Positions 22,031-32,320 of a stretch of DNA of 40,544 bases are shown here, one piece after another; the first letter of the stretch is position 1, and each line of letters starts with the position of its first letter. The translations under genes and the position numbers were made by a program. This DNA is from Gnetum montanum (Eukaryota; Streptophyta; Gnetopsida; Gnetales; Gnetaceae), in contig MNCI01016492.1 in NCBI GenBank assembly GCA_015680685.1, positions 35,290 through 75,833 on the forward strand. The letters run 5' to 3'. Under the pieces are notes generated by a model that was not told the DNA's origin, searched no databases, and saw only the letters and a list, made by a program, of their open reading frames with translations.

Positions 22031-22592
22031 TTATCCTTAGGCCAACAAACAAGTAGAAGTAAGGAACAAAGCCATTATCAACTTGCTAAAGAAGATGCTC
22101 AATAATAGTAGGCATAAATGGCATGAATGACTTGTACATGCACTATGAGCCTACAACATGACCTATCACATAGCAACTAAAGCAACCCCTTATAGCTTAG
22201 TTTATGGTTTTGAACCTATATTACCTCTTAAATTGTAAGTGTCATTCTTTGAATAGCCTTAATTGACTTAATCAATGATGAGTAGAATAAGGAGTTGTGG
22301 ATGGTTGTCCTAGACTTAGTGGAGAAGTAATGTATGCAAGCACTTTCTCACATTGAAAATTATTAAGAAAGGAAGAAATGATGGAACCACCATAACTTGG
22401 TCAAGCATAAGATCAAAGAAGGTGACCTAGTCCTCAAAGCTATCTACAAGCATACAAATAAATTCTTCACCAACTAGGAAGGACCTTTCCTAGTCACCAA
22501 AGCCTACAGTAACAAAGCATTCAAGGTAGCTAATATGAAAGGGAATGAGTTGGCCAATCTAGTCAATCACTCCTATCTAAATTCATATTACA
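22031..22592 (+). pseudogene. Tat-like integrase, C-terminal part
   Basis: Continuation of the integrase left at 7374. Taking out the nested element and one CCTTA joins the two parts in the same codon register across a P-Y-Y-P motif. The catalytic Glu codon is at 22056-22058, in the context A-N-K-Q-V-E-V. Next come ATPYSLVYGFEP-x-LPL (about 22175-22235) and the C-terminal domain with HKIKEGDLVLKA (about 22405-22440), EGPFLVTKAYSNKAF (about 22480-22525) and a final N-S-Y-Y near 22580-22592. Stops replace several Gln and Trp codons. The next element starts at about 22596. Confidence 0.88.
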
Positions 22593-22595
22593 TAT

Positions 22596-25193
22596 TTTTA
22601 GCGACCGTTTTGGATGCAACTGCCAACGAGTGTCCTCGAACAGGATTTAGGTGCTTGCTGGTCTCTGGCAACACCAAGGCCTAGATACCTCCAAACGGAC
22701 TTAGTAGTTAATGTGAGTATGTGTGTGTGTTGTTACGAAAAATGAAATGATTGAGTTATCTGTAAAACTATAAATGACTTATCTTAAAGAGATTCAGCCA
22801 ACTTTACAAAGTACTATGAGTTGTTGAGAGTTCCTATTCTGTTCAATTGCCTAGTCTATGCAGTCCTTATAATACCTACTTGTAACAAATAAAGTTTTGC
22901 AAAAACATTTGAGCACAACTATGCGAATCTAATTCTAATTTTCCCCAGAGAAAGAGATAGTTCCACAAGAAAACTAGAAATAGAGCGAGATTCAATGGAA
23001 ATAGAAGGAAGAGAAAAAGAAATAAGATTTGTGTAAAGATCTCAAATGTTTAAACAAGGTAAAATAATACGAGTAAACACTTCATAATAAAGCTATCCAA
23101 AATTCAATAACTATGAATTGTTGAAACCTCCAGGGTTCAAATAAGCAATTTCTTCAAGACAATCCTACTATGCTATCCAAAAAATTGTTGCGTAGAAAAT
23201 CACGTCCCAGACTCTATTTTGGCTAGGTAATGGATGTCAACAATTGCATTCAACAGAACCTTAAAAATACTTGACAATTTATGATTGAAATACCACGGAG
23301 ATTCACTTTAAAGATAAAAGAAGCTACTCTAGTCCTATCAAAATACCAAAGATTTTTTGAACCCTCTTGACTATTGAATCGTTCAACGGCTTGACTACAT
23401 GCAAAGGCTCTCTTACAACAATCTCAATAGAGGTTCTTATACATTTCACAATAATAAAATTTACTACTAAAATGCTCTCAAGGCTTTCAAACACAAGCTC
23501 TTCTATTGAAAAATTTTAATGGAAATTTTTTATTGTACAACAAGAATAATAAGAGCAATCTAAAAATCCCAAAATTACTTGTCAAGCATGATACTATCTA
23601 AACCACTAGCTAAAAAATTTAAACAAAATAAAAAATAAACATAACTCACAGCACTATGACAAAGAGGCTGAAATGTTGTCTTTAACAAGTCATCTTACAA
23701 GCAATCTTTCATAATGTCTTCTTTTTCAACGCTCTTCCCCCTTAGCCACCAAGACCCCAAAGTGAGACCTCCATCCAAGACACTTGAAGCCTTTTTATAG
23801 GGTCTCATAGGTAGTTAGATCATATAAAATATCTTGGGTAAATTCTTTCCCAAGTAAGGAAGTTATAACTTGCCCAAAAATTTAGGAGATATTAATTGCC
23901 CAACAAGTTAGGAAGTTGTAACTTATACATGAAGTTAGGAGAAAATCATGCTAACATTGGTATGTTTTTTTACAAATATTTCTTAAAAGGTAAGCAACTA
24001 TGTCATGTTCAAGTGATTTGAGACCGCTGTTTCTTGTTATTGGCAACATGGCACGTACTAGCTGGGCTGCACAGGAAATCAGTTTCCAAGAGGAAGGATA
24101 CACTGGCGGAGGACCTACCATTGCTACATCCACAAGTTCCTTTCATGATTTATTTCAAATAGAACAAGTTTAAGGATGGTTACTAAAAATATTTCGAGAA
24201 TTACTACAATATTTTTGGCATCCTCCAGAAATGGACGGTTGGTGTGCCATCGTAGAGACATAGGTCTACAGCCCAAGACCAGGACATCGGCTATGGTAGT
24301 GAAACCCAACGAAAAAGTTGAAGAAAATATTATTATATTGATATTTCAAATCTCTAACAACACACTATAATAGCAACCCATGCAACAATACACAAATTAT
24401 TCAATGAAAATTTGCATCGTCTCAATCTTAACGAAAGAAGCACCAAACATTCTGAAACTGTATGCCCATGGAAAATTCGGGGGAGAAAAATAGAAAGAAA
24501 GAATAAAAGGAGGACTAAATTCATGTAAGTTCCATGAATTTTGGATCATCTAGCTAATATTTCAATTTTCAACCCATCACCTCAGGTCTTGAGCTTTTAT
24601 GTGCCTGAAAATTAGTCAGCGGCACTAGTAGCCATGGAATTGCTCCTCCACGGATCAAAAACAGTAGACGATTCCAAATAGGGAGGCCAAAGTTGGGAGT
24701 CAAAGCTTTGCAACCATGATTGTGCTTCTCTGAACTCTATCAAATAGGGAAACTCTGTGTTATTTTGGCCTAGCTGGCCACCATCTCCGAAATTCACAAG
24801 CTGCTTGAAATTCCATTGAAATGTGCTAGATGTTGGCTGCAAATTCATAGAACTTGAAATGAACTATGAATTGGATCAAATCTCTGCCATTGTTGCCAAT
24901 GTGGTCTGAAAATTTTCTACCCGCCTACACTGTCTTTGTTCTATGCTTTTTTTTAGTTTTTAAATGCCGTAAAATTGATGAAAAAGGGTAAGAAGTTGCA
25001 CGTAAGCCCGTGAATCTTGTTGGGATGAAAACATGCATTTATCCTATTTTCTTTCATGCAACTGCCACTAAAGAAAATGAGGTTGGTGGGATTAAGCATG
25101 TCTATGATACTTCCATGGCCGATCTCCATGTTGAATCCATTGATGACCATAACTATGCTCTTCTTAATTATATTACCAATTGATCACGATGCA
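22596..25193 (-). repeat. 3' LTR (left copy) of the long-LTR gag-protease element
   Basis: 2598 bp. The partner at 28337-30830 aligns end to end. It includes a minus-strand TATA box (23800-23791) and about 1.4 kb of U3 to its right. Two coding-like stretches lie in the U3 (24848-24612 on minus; about 24995-25182 on plus), both also present but altered in the other LTR; I do not recognise either. Confidence 0.88.
23791..23800 (-). promoter_or_regulatory. TATA box in the left LTR
   Basis: The minus strand reads CCCTATAAAAAGGC, a canonical plant TATA. The right LTR has CCCTATAAAAGGC at 29440-29428. The direction agrees with the minus-strand gag. Confidence 0.75.
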
Positions 25194-25928
25194 ATACCCA
25201 AACTAAACATGGTTCCAACCAGACTTGGAGTAAGAATTTAATAACCACGATATATACATTTCCTAGCCAAAGATATAGTATTTTTACTGTATAATACGAT
25301 TTAAAAGAGCATATACTTGAAATTCCAAGCATTATTTCCAACCTTCAATATCTTAAATCACGGGGACTTTGAACATGAGTTGATAAAACAAGGCAAGCAC
25401 TAGATCTAAAAAAAAGAAAACTCATGGGTTGTGACATGTGAATTCGAGATCTTGGTTGAGTGGTTTACTTATATGAAGCTATGTGTAACAATGGATAGAA
25501 TATTTTCTACCTTCCCTGCTTGTTACATGTGGCTATAGAATCCAATGACCCAATTTTTTGAAAGACTGCATAAACAACTAATCTGTTTTGAAACCTATTC
25601 TTGTTTTTACGATTTTCATTGCTGATTCTAATGTAGAGTATATACAAATTTTTTTACAAATTACCTTAAGCCAGTATCTCTACTTTTTTTGTTCCATGAA
25701 ATGGCCAAAATGTGCCAACATTTATGCCCCCTTTAAAAGGCTTAAAGAAATTTATGCAAGCCCCATTTTAAAACTGAACTATACTTGAAGCTTTTATTGA
25801 ACTTTTTACAGCTAAAAAGATAAATATTTTTGGAGGAAAATTCCCATCAAACATAAGGTTAGGTGGTATAAAAACCTCATTCTTAAAAAACAAACAAACT
25901 GTACACTATCAAGTCCTTTATTTATGGA
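25194..25928 (-). other. 3' untranslated stretch of the long-LTR element
   Basis: 735 bp between the gag-protease stop and the 3' LTR. No coding potential and no pol trace. On the minus strand it ends in GTTTGGGTAT just before the LTR, a weak purine-tract candidate. Confidence 0.6.
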
Positions 25929-28211
25929 CTATTCTTGAGATGGGAAGAGAATGGTGAAGGTTACTCTGGTAGGAATCCTCATATCTCTAACCTTCTCATA
26001 AGAAATCTCTAAAGTGATGAATGTTGTTCTATTAGTTTCTAGCTTTCTGGAGCTTTCAACTTGATCTTCTTGAGCTTTTTCTTCAGCAATCCTCTCATCT
26101 TCTTTCTCAGATGAATTCTCATTTTCTTGGAGTGTACAAATTTTATTTTCAACACGTTCTTTTTCAAACATTTTACTTTTTCCATTTGAAGTAATATTAT
26201 CAATCATTAAAGGTTCACTATAGATGTATACTTGATTTGGTTCTCCTTTCTAAGGTAGCCACATGTGAGAGTAATCTATTGATATGTAACCTAAGAAATT
26301 CTTGCTCCAACTTCTACTCAATAAAAGACTATGCGAATCTGGTATATCTGCCACTTGAATAGTTACTCTACTTCTGATGCGGGGTTCAGAAGCTATTTCC
26401 AATAGAACATTTGATACTTGACCCACAATCTTCACTCTACTTTTATCCACTTGAACAATCTTTTTATTTGATTTTTCAGGAATCAAACCAATTTTCTTAC
26501 ATATAGACAGTGGCATTATAGTAGATGTAGCTCCAGAATCAATCAAACAATTGTGTAAGTAGTTATTCTTTAATTTCATTGTCAAAAGAAAAGGAGGAGC
26601 TTCCTTATCATATGAAGTCTTTAATTTCTCATCATTATTAGACACATAACTTAACTTTGATTCTCTAACTCTCCTTTTACCTTTAATGAATTCTAAAGCC
26701 TTTCTTTGTTGATCTCCTATTTGAAGCAACTAATAAAAGCTAATATTGGCCTTGACATGTTTAAGGTCTTTAGTCAAATCATACTTTCCATCACCAATAA
26801 AGCTTGGTTTCTTTATCCATTTATTAAAAGACTGATTTGGAGTGCTTTGCTCTACTTGATTTTCTTTACCTTTATTCTTATCTCTTCTATTTCGCTCAAA
26901 ATCTTTTCTCTTAGTAGATGGACCAGTAATAATATTTGGGGGTCTATAAGTAGTTAATCTTTCTTTAGATTGAATACTATATCCATTTTCCTCATTATTA
27001 TTACATTCTTCATCTGAAGACATATCTTCTTCAGAACTTGATAGAGAAGAAGTATCACTAGATCCACTGCTAGAAGATTTACTTGCATAATGAACGCTAG
27101 ATAACTCATTATCAGATTCAATATCAAGAAAGTTGGACATAATAAAGTCACTTTCGTCCTCATCTTCTGCTAACTTATTGTCTAGATGTTTATGCTTTCT
27201 ATTTTTCCTTTCTTCCTTGATATTAACTCATGCCAAAGCTTTTTCAAGCTTCACTATTTTGTTAGACATATCTCTCGTTAATTGTCCTTTTTCAGATTCT
27301 ACTCTTTCATGTTCTTGCTCTATCTTAACATGAGATGTACCTAGTAAAGCTTTAAATTGAGAAAAATCTTGCATACAAATCATAACTCTTTCTTCTCTTT
27401 CTTGAATTGCAATATTTTATTCAAGATTCAAGTTCAACTATTTTTCTAACTGTATAGCTTCACTAAAGTAGTCATTTAGTGTAGTTAAGTTTGGAGTTCT
27501 CCTTAACCAAATTGAAATGTTGGGGTTGATAACCTTAAGATAAGTTTCTTTAAGCATTTCTTCTAATGGTCTATATTGTCTTTGAAAGAGTCCACAAATT
27601 CGTTGAAACTTGATGTTAAAATCTCTAATTGACCCTTTAACTCCTTGCTTAGCTTGTACTAGCCCATAGTATAGTTGTTGTTGATCTAATTGATTACCAA
27701 ACTGGGCTAAGAAAAATTTCTTCATGTCATCCCAACTTGTAATACTATTACTTGGTAAGTGCGAATACCAAATCTGAGCCATATCCTTTAAATTTGATAC
27801 AAACAACCTACAAGCTTGATCTTGATGTTGAATATTTTCATGAGCTAAAGCTAACTCAAACATGTGAATATATTCTTTAGCTAAATAAGCTTTTCCAAGA
27901 ATGAAAGGCTTAGGCAAATATTTGTAAACTACCTTAGGAATATCATTGTAATTTTGAAATCCTAATGGTGTAACTCTTTTCCAAGGATTTGTCATCCTAT
28001 TCCTTTGGATAGTTGAACTCTTAGACTTTCTAGATCTTCTTTTATAAATCGATAAACCAGATATAATGGATGATCTTCTAGTTTTCACTCCACTAGTTGT
28101 TCCCAATTCAAAAACTTTCTTTTGTTCTTCTTTTGATGAAAAATCAGTCTCAGAATCAAGAATATCTTTTGAAACTTTTAAATTTTCCAAACTATCAATC
28201 TTCTTGGTCAT
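25929..28211 (-). pseudogene. Gag-protease ORF, 761-codon frame broken only by stops
   Basis: Starts at ATG 28211. The whole reading lies in one frame to the stop at 25929-25931, interrupted by stops at 27438-27440, about 27417, about 27228, 26730-26732 and 26250-26252, with no frameshift. The capsid-type gag domain is at residues about 100-255 (landmark MAQIWYSHLPSNSITSWDD at residues 144-162). An acidic Ser-rich segment follows (27120-26980), then a Lys/Arg-rich one. The retropepsin domain has its catalytic D-S-G-A at 26540-26529, in CLIDSGATSTIMP, and ends S-R-S-W-x-x-x-F-L-G-Y-I-S-I-D-Y-S near 26305-26260. A Glu/Lys-rich tail follows. No zinc knuckle was recognised. The protease core is intact, and the stops fit CAG/CAA/CGA-to-stop changes. 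Confidence 0.88.
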
Positions 28212-28336
28212 AAACTGAAAATGGTATTTAATTTTTTACGCCTTTATAGTAACAAAGAATTGTTGATCTACTAAAATTATAAGGCCTATGAACTTAGAGG
28301 CTAAATTTTCATCCCTCCCTCTACCGCCGAAAGAAT

Positions 28337-30830
28337 TGTTGGCGACCATTTGGGACACGACCGCCAACGAGTGTCCTCAACAAGATTTAGGTGCTTACTA
28401 GTCTTTGGCAACACTAAGGCCCAGATACCTCAAAACAAACTCAGTAGTTAATGTGAGTATGTGTGTGTGTTGTTGCGAAAAATGAAATGATTGAGTTGTG
28501 TGTAAAACTATAAATGACTTATCTTAAAGAGATTCAGCCAACTTTGCAAAGTACTATGAGTTGTTGAGAGTTCTTATTCTGTTCAATTGCCTAGTCTATG
28601 TGGTTCTTATAATACCTACTTGTAACAAATAAAGTTTTGCAAAAACATTTGAGCACAACTCTACGAATCTACTTCTAATTTTCCTCAGAGAAAGAGATAG
28701 TTCCACAAGAAAACTAGAAATAGAGTGAGATTCAATGGAAATAGAAAGAAGAGAAAAAGAAACAAGATTTGTGTAAAGATCTCAAATGTTTAAACAAGGT
28801 AAAATAATACGAGTAAAAACTTCACAATAAAGCTATCCCAAACTCAATAACTATGAATTGTTCAAACTTCCAAGGTTCAAATAAGCAATTTCTTCAAGAC
28901 AATCGTACTATGCTACCCAAAAAATTGCTGCATAGAAAATCACATACCAGACTATATTTTGGCTAGGTAATGGATGTCAACAATTACATTCAATAGAACC
29001 TTCAAAAGACTTGATAATTTATGATTGAAATACCATGGAGATTCACTTTAAAGATAAAAGAAGATATTTTGGTCCTATCAAAATACCAAAGATTTTCTGA
29101 ACCCTCTTGACTATTGAATCNNNNNNNNNNNNNNNNNNNNNNNNNNNNNNNNNNNNNNNNNNNNNNNNNNNNNNNNNNNNNNNNNNNNNNNNNNNNNNNN
29201 NNNNNNNNNNNNNNNNNNNNNNNNNNNNNNNNNNNNNNNNNNNNNNNNNNNNNNNNNNNNNNNNNNNNNNNNNNNNNNNNNNNNNNNNNNNNNNNNNNNN
29301 NNNNNNNNNNNNNNNNNNNNNNNNNNNNNNNNNNNNNNNNNNNNNNNNNNNNNNNNNNNNNNNNNNNNNGCTCTTCCCCCTTAGCCACCAAGACCCCAAA
29401 GTGAGACCTCCATCCAAGACACTTGAAGCCTTTTATAGGGTCTCATAGCTAGTTAGATTGTATAAAATATCTTGGGTAACTTCTTTCCCAAGTAAGGAAG
29501 TTATAACTTGCCCAACAAGTTAGGAGATATTACTTGCCCAAAAAGTTAAGAAGTTATAACTTATACATGAAGTTAGGAGAAAATCATGCTAACATTGGCA
29601 TGTGTTTTTACAAATATTTCTTCAAAGGTAACTAGCTATGTCATGTTCAAGTGATTTGAGACCGTTGTTTCTTATTATTGACAACATGGCACGTACTGGC
29701 TGGGCTACACAGGAAATCAGTTTCCAAGAGGACGGATACGCTAGTGGAGGATCTACCATTGCTACATCCACAAGTGTCTTTCATGATTTAGTTCAAACAT
29801 AACAAGTTTAATGATGGTTACTAAAAATCTTTCGAGAATTACTGTAATATTTTTGGCATCTTCCAGTAATGGACGCATTGGTGTGCCATCGCAGAGACAT
29901 AGGTCTACAACCCAAGACCAGGACGTCGGCTGTGGTAGTGAAACCCAATGACAAAGTTGAAGAAAATATTATTATATTGATATTTTAAATCTCTAACAAC
30001 ACACTATAATAGCAACCCATGCAACAATACACACATTATTCAATGAAAATTTTCATCGTCTCAATCTTAACGGAAGAAGCACCAAACATTCTAAAACCAT
30101 ATGCCCATGGCAAGTTCGGGGGAAAAAATAGAAAGAAAGAATAAGAGGACTGAATTCATGTAAGTTCCACGACTTCTGGATCATCTGATTAATATTTCAA
30201 TTTTCAACCCATCACCTTAGGTCTTGAGCTTTTGTGTGCCTGAAAATTAGTCGGTGGCGCCAGTAGCCACAGAACTACTCCTCCATAGATCAAAAATAGT
30301 AGCCAATTCCAAATAGGAAGGCCGAAGTTGGGAGTTAAAGCTTTGTAAACATGATTGCTCTGCTCTAAACTCTCTCAAACAGGGAAGCTCTGTGTTATTT
30401 TGGCCTAGTCGGCCACCACCTTTGAAATCTGCAAACTGCTTGAAATTCCATTGAAATGCACTGGATGTTGGCTACAAATTCATAGAACTTGAAATGAACT
30501 GTGAATTGGATCAAATCTCTACCATTGTCACCAATGTGTTCTATAAATTTTCTGCCCACCTGCACTGTCTTTGTTCTGTGATTTTTTTTTAGTTTTTAAA
30601 TGCCGCAAAATTGATGAAAAAAAAGTAAGAAGCTACACGTAAGCCTGTGGATCTTGTCAGGATGAAAACATGCATTTATCCTGTTTGCTTTCCTACAACT
30701 GTCGCTGAAGCAGATGAGGTTGGTGGGATTAAGCATGACTATGATATCACCATGGCCGATCTCCATGCCAAATCTGTCGATGACCATAACTATGCTCTTC
30801 TTAATTATATTACCAATTGATCAAGATGCA
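28337..30830 (-). repeat. 5' LTR (right copy) of the long-LTR gag-protease element
   Basis: 2494 bp including 249 N. It begins TGTTGGCGACC and ends GATGCA on the plus strand. The minus-strand TATA is at 29440-29431. It is followed (towards lower coordinates) by a 125-bp leader and the gag ATG at 28211. Confidence 0.88.
29121..29369. other. Assembly gap (249 N) inside the right LTR
   Basis: The flanking sequences match the left LTR up to 23380 and from 23731, so 350 bp would be expected here rather than 249. Confidence 0.95.
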
Positions 30831-30921
30831 ATACTATCTAAGTGTCAGTGTATACAGCGTAAACAGGAGAAAAATTTTCTAAGTGTTGGAACAGCGTATT
30901 CACTGTATAACACTGTATGCT

Positions 30922-31249
30922 CAGCATGTGAGGGTTATACATAGTGTGTGAGGATTATACACAGTGTGTGAACACTAGTCACAGCGTACAGACCACTCTC
31001 ACAACATATAGGCACTGTTGTCAGCATACAAGAACTGGTCATAACATGTGAACTAGGTTCACAACGTATAAACTGCAATAGTCAGCGTACAGACAGAGTG
31101 GTCAGCGTGCTAAAAACAGTGGCAGCATGTAGACAGGGTCTACAGCATGCAGGAAAATAGGGCAGCGTGTAGACAGGGTCTACAGTGTGCATGAAAATAG
31201 GGCAGCGTGTAGATAGGGTCTACAGCATGCAGAGTAAGTGGTCAGTGTA
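30922..31249. repeat. 20-bp-period CAGCGTGT array, left LTR
   Basis: The motif CAGCGT(G/A) or close variants (CAGCAT, CAGTGT, CAACAT, CAACGT) starts at 30922, 30942, 30962, 30982, 31002, 31022, 31042, 31062, 31083, 31103, 31123, 31143, 31163, 31183, 31203, 31223 and 31243: 17 units with one 21-bp step. From 31121 to 31240 pairs of units form three near-identical 40-bp repeats, each containing GTAGACAGGGTCTAC, itself an inverted repeat. A period of 20 rules out a coding origin. Confidence 0.88.
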
Positions 31250-31401
31250 TACCAAGGGTGCGGTACAGCATGCAACCTTATAGGTATGAAAAACTAAGTG
31301 TTTTAACATAAAAATGAAAGAATAAGGTAGTATATATCCCAAAAAATGAAAATTTTGCAAAGGGAAAGGCTAAGTCATAGCATGTACCTAGTATAGCGTG
31401 T

Positions 31402-31569
31402 AGATTTGGCTAAAGAGGGTGCAGATCTGGATGAGGAAAACTCAGATCTAGAGTTGATGTAGGTAGATCTGATGGAACCGAGAGTAGATCTGGGACGGTG
31501 AGGAGTAGATCTACAAGGTGTTGTAGTAGATCTGAAGAGATAGGGCTTGGATCGAAGTAGATTTGAGAA
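31402..31569. repeat. 21-bp-period AGATCT array, left LTR
   Basis: AGATCT or a one- or two-base variant starts at 31402, 31423, 31444, 31465, 31486, 31507, 31528 and 31549, exactly 21 bp apart, with an extra AGATTT at 31559. On the sense (minus) strand each unit reads as a heptad starting Arg-Ser inside an 82-codon open frame (31623-31375). Confidence 0.88.
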
Positions 31570-32320
31570 ATGATGAAGAAGGGCCCTCCTTCTAGCGCTA
31601 GAAATTGTACCGTCTGAAATCATCGGTGCTAGGCTGGAACGTTACGGGCATTAAAAGATTCACAGACAAGCACAACAAACCCTACCTCCACTTGAGGGAA
31701 AGCTAGAAACGGATAAAGGTAGAGTGCCTTGGATGGTCCGCACATGGATCAAACAGGGACTTCCCCAACGTTTTCCGCTACAACATGTTGGGTTAGACAT
31801 AAACTGCAACTAAATGTAAACTAGTACGGAACGTACATAAAATGTAAACATACGTAAACATAGAAAATGATGTAAACTATAATGAAAGTTGGCCAAATGT
31901 ATCAAATGTATTGAAAAAGAGTGTGTACAAAGCATCGGTCTGTACGCAGTTGTGGATCTACACAAGGCAGACGTATAGCCCCAGTTGATGAGGATGGGTG
32001 ATGACAACTACTGGGAAATTCTGCAGGCACAACGTGAATGCTGTATGCTCAACGTGCAGGATGTATGCCCAGCATGTGAGATTTGTGCTCCCATGCTCTC
32101 TGTGTGAAAATGACCAACTTTCTTTTTCTTCTCTGCAAACCGAACTAAACTCGAATTTAGTCAAAAATTGGGGTTTTTATATGATCTTAGAGCGTGGAAT
32201 TCGGATCTGGAGTGGTATGATTGGCTATGGGAGGAAAAATTTATGGATCTGGTGATAGGTGGGGCATTGACCAGTGTGAAAGAATAAAATTTTACAAGTG
32301 TACAGTGTGAACACTGTCCA
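31570..32320. other. Non-coding LTR stretch between the AGATCT array and the hairpin repeats
   Basis: No gene visible. The stretch up to 31975 is well conserved with the right LTR (GGATGGTCCGCAC, CTTCCCCAACG). Three more 20-bp-spaced CAACGT/CAGCAT motifs occur at 32030, 32050 and 32070. Confidence 0.6.

Larger units (their letters stand above)
22596..30830 (-). mobile_element. Gag-protease-only LTR retrotransposon with ~2.5-kb LTRs
   Basis: Two direct repeats, 22596-25193 and 28337-30830, enclose a 3.1-kb internal region whose only gene is gag-protease on the minus strand. There is no trace of RT or integrase, so the element is non-autonomous in its present form. On the minus strand the LTRs run TGCATC...CCAACA. 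The left LTR has lost the terminal CA match through mutation. The LTRs match at about 93-94% by eye over their first 350 bp, making this the youngest-looking element here. No primer-binding site was recognised after the right LTR. The flanks show only an imperfect possible duplication (ATATT at 22592-22596 versus ATACT at 30831-30835). Confidence 0.85.

Noticed and set aside
29002-29448. Four open frames made largely of unknown residues
   Set aside because: They span the 249-N gap; their openness comes from the Ns.
30922-31249. CRISPR-like regular repeats
   Set aside because: Repeats and spacers are both diverged, there are no unique spacers, cas genes or leader, and the context is a plant LTR.
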